A stretch of DNA of 7,926 nt from Desulfatirhabdium butyrativorans (GTDB lineage Bacteria; Desulfobacterota; Desulfobacteria; Desulfobacterales; JAIFKL01), in the NCBI GenBank assembly GCA_022736535.1, contig DZCT01000066.1, positions 7,877 to 15,802 on the forward strand, written 5' to 3'. The notes under the pieces are model-generated. The model was not told the DNA's origin and made no database searches. It saw nothing but the letters and a program-made list of their open reading frames with translations. The position numbers and the translations under genes are program-made. Shown here piece by piece: positions 6,011 through 7,926 of this stretch. Positions within the stretch are counted from its first letter, which is position 1; the number at the start of each line of letters is the position of its first letter.

Positions 6011-6205
6011 TCAAGCGGGATTTTGAAAATACAGCGAAAAACCGTTGCTGTGTTTTTGGGGGATGAATGAGTGAATGAGCGCCGCAAGGTCGGATTCGGG
6101 GCGGGGCAGGAAGTGATACAATGTTTTGAGGAGGGGTTGTATCGGGAGATCACACTCGGACGGAGAGATTCGGGGCGGTTTTGGGATAACAACAAGTTAA
6201 GCGGC
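6011..6205. repeat. 195-bp long repeat, copy A (uninterrupted)
   Basis: The segment from TCAAGCGGGATTTTGAAAATAC to GATAACAACAAGTTAAGCGG is repeated at 7503-7767, with high identity in blocks (the central block from GTGAATGAGCGCCGCAAGG to GGCAGGAAGTGATA is almost unchanged). Within it GATTCGGGGCGG occurs twice (6093-6104, 6167-6178). A hairpin ACAGCGA/TTGCTGT (6031-6037 with 6045-6051) is followed by GTTTTT and is structurally matched in copy B by a different stem. It fills most of the 290-bp gap upstream of the thioredoxin-domain gene. Open frames here (82 aa minus strand, 47 aa plus strand from GTG at 6071) are not conserved in copy B and are not called. Confidence 0.85.
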
Positions 6206-6244
6206 GGGCAATAGCCCGTCCGCAAGCAACGCCGGGTTAGGTGT
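6186..6244 (-). other. attC-like recombination site downstream of the 140-aa gene
   Basis: Read on the minus strand, ACACCTAAC (a perfect RYYYAAC R'' box, containing the TAA stop codon of the upstream gene) is followed by a stem GCGG-A-CGGGC / GCCCG-CCGC around TATT and then CTTGTTGTTATCC. The one unpaired A is in the first arm, where integron attC sites carry their extra base. Plus coordinates: stem 6201-6209 with 6214-6223, bulge T6219. Size (about 55-60 bp) fits the family. The 3' box (GTTGTTA or GTTATCC) departs from GTTRRRY, as expected only in part for an integrated cassette whose R' is completed by its neighbour. Confidence 0.5.
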
Positions 6245-6659
6245 TCTTCTTCCCAGTGATATAGAAAACGTGATTTTTATCAAGAAAAACCACATAAAAA
6301 ACATCATCTAATATGTGTCCAATTACACATTCTTTTCCTTTTATATGCATTGATGCCCATTCCGCATCTTCTGGAACATTATTCGGATGAGTAAAATTTG
6401 AGTTTATTGGAAATAAGTCATATGTTTTAAATTTATCACCAAATACTTTATCCATTGTCAAGTTGGAATAATGTATAAATTTATCCATTGTCACAGATAG
6501 CAATCCTTCTTGTTCCCAATCTTGAAAAGACTGCCCCTGATTATTGCAGAAATATTTAAAGCTGAGTTTTAAATACCGCTTATTTTTAATTTCCTCTATT
6601 CGAGATTTCCCGATAATCAAACTGCTCTTTTTCTGAGATTTTCCTTTAATACGGCTCAT
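6237..6659 (-). CDS. Unrecognised 140-aa protein, candidate toxin partner of a Panacea antitoxin
   Basis: I do not recognise this family with certainty. The product is soluble, with no signal peptide or membrane helix. The N-terminus is basic (MSRIKGKSQKKSSLIIGKSRIEEIKNKRYLKLS in pieces over 1-33). The middle has aromatic SFKYFCNNQGQSFQDW (33-48), and the C-terminal third looks like a small beta-rich domain: HPNNVPEDAEWASMHIKGKE, VIGHILDDVFYVVFLDKNHV. Its ATG overlaps the stop of the upstream gene (ATGA at 6659-6656) and lacks its own ribosome binding site, so it is translated by coupling. Antitoxins with the Panacea domain are typically paired with one small toxin of very variable family, which is the reason for the call. 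Base composition is clearly more AT-rich than the flanking genes. The stop codon is within a cassette-end box (6236-6244). Function is inferred from context only. Confidence 0.75.
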   Translation of the reverse strand: MSRIKGKSQKKSSLIIGKSRIEEIKNKRYLKLSFKYFCNNQGQSFQDWEQEGLLSVTMDKFIHYSNLTMDKVFGDKFKTYDLFPINSNFTHPNNVPEDAEWASMHIKGKECVIGHILDDVFYVVFLDKNHVFYITGKKNT

Positions 6660-7141
6660 TGCTGATATAATAACTTGCTATAGTATTCCTTCATTGTTTT
6701 CTTTGAAATTTCATTAGAACATTTTTCGGCAGGTTCAATTTCTTTTCTTGCTTCTACCCAAGGGCGTTCACTATGAGTCAGGCATTCCAAATGATATGCA
6801 GATTTATCTCCATATTCATTAAGAACGTCGTTAATCAATTCAATTTGATCCTGTACTAAATACTGTTCCATAATTTTTTCAACGGTATTTTTCTCATGTT
6901 CATCAATATACACAAGATTATTCAATGTCATCATTCCATAATCTCGATAATGATACCAAATATTTCGTAATACAGGTCCGTGCATCCATGCTTCAAATTT
7001 ATCAGGTATCAGTTCACAATCCAATATTGCAAGATGCCATGCTTCAATATAATAGAGAAGTTTTTGAAGTTTCAGATGAGGCATCTGTCCAAGTTTGGCA
7101 AGCACATATTTGGCTAATGTTATTGAACCTGTCGTATTCAT
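6656..7141 (-). CDS. Panacea-domain (DUF4065/SocA-like) protein, probable antitoxin
   Basis: The 161-aa product has the signature of the Panacea (DUF4065, SocA/GepA-like) domain: HLKLQKLLYYIEAWHLA (22-38), FEAWMHGPVLRNIWYHYRDYG (49-69, the conserved EAW..GPV..)and HSERPWVEAR (123-132). SocA of Caulobacter is a proteolytic adaptor that hands its toxin SocB to ClpXP; related PanA proteins neutralise many unrelated toxins in two-gene operons. The family is mostly cytoplasmic and helical. AAAGGAA lies about 7 nt before the ATG at 7141. It is first in a two-gene unit and overlaps the next gene by ATGA. Only 20 bp separate the ATG from GTTAGGTGT (7169-7161), leaving little room for a promoter, so expression may come from further upstream as in cassette arrays. 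AT-rich composition suggests recent transfer. Confidence 0.88.
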   Translation of the reverse strand: MNTTGSITLAKYVLAKLGQMPHLKLQKLLYYIEAWHLAILDCELIPDKFEAWMHGPVLRNIWYHYRDYGMMTLNNLVYIDEHEKNTVEKIMEQYLVQDQIELINDVLNEYGDKSAYHLECLTHSERPWVEARKEIEPAEKCSNEISKKTMKEYYSKLLYQQ

Positions 7142-7160
7142 AAAAATTTCCTTTTTTTAT

Positions 7161-7169
7161 ACACCTAAC
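7161..7169 (-). other. Cassette 5' boundary box GTTAGGTGT
   Basis: On the minus strand GTTAGGTGT fits the integron R' box (GTTRRRY) and is the exact reverse complement of ACACCTAAC at the other end of the toxin-antitoxin pair (6244-6236). In a free circular cassette the two would pair perfectly over 9 bp as R' and R''. The distance to the start codon (20 bp) is typical of cassettes. The identification rests on this geometry; no integrase gene is in the window. Confidence 0.5.
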
Positions 7170-7170
7170 G

Positions 7171-7245
7171 ATGAAATAAGCAGTGAGCGAAGCGAATCTG
7201 CTTCATTGCCGGGTTTTACGGTGAGCGAAGCGAATCCGTAAAACC
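7171..7245. repeat. Two adjacent hairpins sharing a 14-nt loop
   Basis: AAGCAG (7178-7183) pairs with CTGCTT (7198-7203), with further pairing of ATGAA and TTCAT outside. GGTTTTACGG (7212-7221) pairs with CCGTAAAACC (7236-7245). Both stems enclose exactly the same loop, TGAGCGAAGCGAAT (7184-7197 and 7222-7235), although the stems share no sequence. A T-run (TTTTTTT at about 7259-7265) follows 13 bases later on the plus strand. The hairpins stand directly upstream of the antitoxin gene and next to its cassette boundary box. An attC role is possible for the first hairpin but its bulge is in the arm opposite to the expected one for the minus orientation. Confidence 0.85.
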
Positions 7246-7352
7246 AGTGATTAGCCGGTTTTTTTCCGCCTGACATGAAAAATCGGATGTTATGCGGAAG
7301 AGGCAAATTTCATACCGCACACGCCCTTCCGCCGCCTGATTCTCCGTCTGCA

Positions 7353-7381
7353 CGGACTGAAAACCGCCGGTTTTCAGTCCG
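7353..7381. repeat. 13-bp perfect palindrome with 3-nt loop
   Basis: CGGACTGAAAACC (7353-7365) pairs without mismatch with GGTTTTCAGTCCG (7369-7381) around GCC. No T-run follows on either strand, so this is more likely a palindromic repeat or single-strand-forming site than a terminator. Only one copy is in the window. The surrounding 7246-7502 shows no gene that I can support. Confidence 0.75.
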
Positions 7382-7456
7382 GACGATGATTACATGAACG
7401 CCGAATTTTATTTTCGATTTTTTTGCTGTCAGATCATAAGATGATGATTAAAACCG

Positions 7457-7473
7457 ATCTCAAAATTTGAGAT
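7457..7473. repeat. 17-nt palindrome ATCTCAAAATTTGAGAT
   Basis: Two 8-bp arms flank a central A. It lies in an AT-rich stretch 30 bp before the second copy of the 195-bp repeat. It could be an operator for an unseen regulator or a small cruciform; there is nothing else to decide between them. Confidence 0.5.
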
Positions 7474-7502
7474 ATAAAAATATAACACAGCCTGAACAGA
7501 TG

Positions 7503-7767
7503 TCAAGCCGGATTTTAAAAATACGGGAAAACGCCGTTTCCGGTGTTTTTGGGGGATGAGTGAATGAGCGCCGCAAGGTCGGATTCGGGGCGGGGCAGGA
7601 AGTGATATAATAGACCTCTTTCAAAAGTGGGAGTTGCTCACTTGATTTTATTGGATAAAACTTGACTTTTGAAAGAGGTCTAATGTTTCAAGCGGAGGGT
7701 TGTATCAAGAGATTGTACTCGGGCGGACAGATTCGGGGCGGTTTTGGGATAACAACAAGTAAGCGGC
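7503..7767. repeat. 195-bp long repeat, copy B, interrupted by a MITE
   Basis: This copy aligns with 6011-6205 once the 70-bp insertion at 7612-7681 and its 3-bp target duplication are removed. GATTCGGGGCGG is again present twice (7582-7593, 7730-7741). The hairpin near the left end has changed sequence but not form: ACGGGAAA/TTTCCGGT (7523-7530 with 7537-7544), again followed by GTTTTT. The right part has diverged more than the left, with a one-base length change that would shift any reading frame. Like copy A, it joins an attC-like palindrome at its right end. Confidence 0.85.
7612..7681. mobile_element. 70-bp MITE with 17-bp terminal inverted repeats
   Basis: The ends AGACCTCTTTCAAAAGT (7612-7628) and ACTTTTGAAAGAGGTCT (7665-7681) are perfect inverted repeats. 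AAT flanks both sides (7609-7611, 7682-7684). Removing the element and one AAT gives GATATAATG, which matches GATACAATG at the same place in copy A of the long repeat, so the empty site is seen in the same window. The 36-bp interior has no coding capacity. A 3-bp target duplication of the form ANT is known for part of the IS5 family, so a transposase of that kind may have moved it; this is inference. Confidence 0.93.
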
Positions 7768-7803
7768 TACGGTAAGCCGTCCGCTTGACCGCTTGTTTAG
7801 GCT
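7749..7803 (-). other. Second attC-like recombination site
   Basis: On the minus strand the order is GCCTAAACAAG, AAGCGG-A-CGG / CCG...CCGCTT, CTTGTTGTTATCC. AAGCGG (7761-7766) pairs with CCGCTT (7781-7786) and the outer AACAAG (7754-7759) with CTTGTT (7792-7797). The single unpaired base (T7780 in plus coordinates, within CCGTCCGC) is at the same place as in the first site (T6219). It starts 3 bp after the stop codon of the partial gene at 7807. The 5' box GCCTAAAC has one extra A compared with RYYYAAC. Confidence 0.45.
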
Positions 7804-7806
7804 TTT

Positions 7807-7926
7807 TTATGCGCTTTTATTTGTATCCACATCAATATATGATGATTTACTTTGGGATATTTTTCCATACTTTAACATGATTTCATCTGTCTCTCTCTTA
7901 ATCATTTTTGCCATATTATGCAAATC
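7807..7926 (-). CDS. C-terminal end of an unrecognised low-GC gene (cut by window edge)
   Basis: A frame open from the window edge encodes 39 residues (DLHNMAKMIKRETDEIM, LKYGKISQSKSSYIDVDTN, KSA) and ends at TAA. The peptide is hydrophilic, Lys-rich and shows no motif that I recognise. Support for coding: uninterrupted frame to the edge, AT-rich composition like the toxin-antitoxin pair, and a stop codon followed at once by an attC-like palindrome, the same layout as the 140-aa gene. An internal ATG could also make this a very short gene, so partial status is inferred. Confidence 0.6.
   Translation of the reverse strand, partial: DLHNMAKMIKRETDEIMLKYGKISQSKSSYIDVDTNKSA

Noticed and set aside
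6071..6214. 47-aa plus-strand frame from GTG in copy A of the long repeat (NERRKVGFGAGQEVIQ start)
   Set aside because: In copy B the frame meets TAA after the same first 16 residues and is shifted by one base afterwards, so coding is not conserved; no clear ribosome binding site.
5977..6225. 82-aa minus-strand frame in copy A of the long repeat
   Set aside because: The equivalent frame is not kept in copy B (length change and MITE insertion) and the peptide has no recognisable features.
7353..7381. Rho-independent terminator
   Set aside because: The stem is strong but no T-run follows on either strand and there is no gene directly upstream on either strand.

Overview
Organism: a Gram-negative bacterium. 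The window encodes a CMP-Kdo synthetase (lipopolysaccharide core), a Tat-type lipoprotein protease and a periplasmic SH3b protein. GC is moderate in the housekeeping genes and clearly lower in acquired genes, and dispersed palindromic repeats fill most gaps between genes. Repeats of this style are common in Desulfobacterota such as Desulfonema-like sulfate reducers and in cyanobacteria. A Desulfobacterota-like genome is my best guess, but it is inference, not shown by the sequence.

Layout. 1-379: dispersed repeat copies, 21-bp tandem units and a small 9-bp tandem repeat. 400-1218 (+): kdsB. 1242-1269: hairpin in the convergent gap. 1297-1729 (-): hicB-hicA toxin-antitoxin pair. 1759-1993 (-): C-terminal remnant of an IS200/IS605-type tnpB, cut off upstream by a palindromic repeat (1994-2043). 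2102-3546 (-): two-gene operon, an SH3b exported protein followed by an M48 zinc protease, coupled by an ATGA overlap. 3547-3886: repeat-filled gap with a candidate promoter. 3887-5947 (-): YyaL/SPATA20-type thioredoxin-domain protein whose stop codon lies inside a repeat.

5948-7926 is an accessory, cassette-like region. A low-GC, translationally coupled gene pair on the minus strand (6237-7141) encodes a Panacea/SocA-type (DUF4065) antitoxin and an unrecognised 140-aa partner. The pair is bounded by a perfect 9-bp inverted pair, GTTAGGTGT (6236-6244) and ACACCTAAC (7161-7169). One arm contains the stop codon and the other lies about 20 bp before the start codon, as in an integron gene cassette. 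Downstream of the stop codon is a 55-60 bp imperfect palindrome with a one-base bulge, resembling an attC site. A second such palindrome (about 7749-7803) follows the end of another low-GC gene running off the window (7807-7926). Both palindromes abut copies of the same roughly 195-bp repeat. The second copy is interrupted by a 70-bp MITE with 17-bp terminal inverted repeats and a 3-bp target duplication.

Most noteworthy: (1) the candidate Panacea toxin-antitoxin cassette with an unfamiliar partner protein; (2) the twin attC-like/195-bp repeat junctions and the MITE; (3) hairpins in several places that share a GAGCGAAGCGA-like loop while their stems differ. No integron integrase is visible, so an integron or an integrase-less attC cluster remains a hypothesis.
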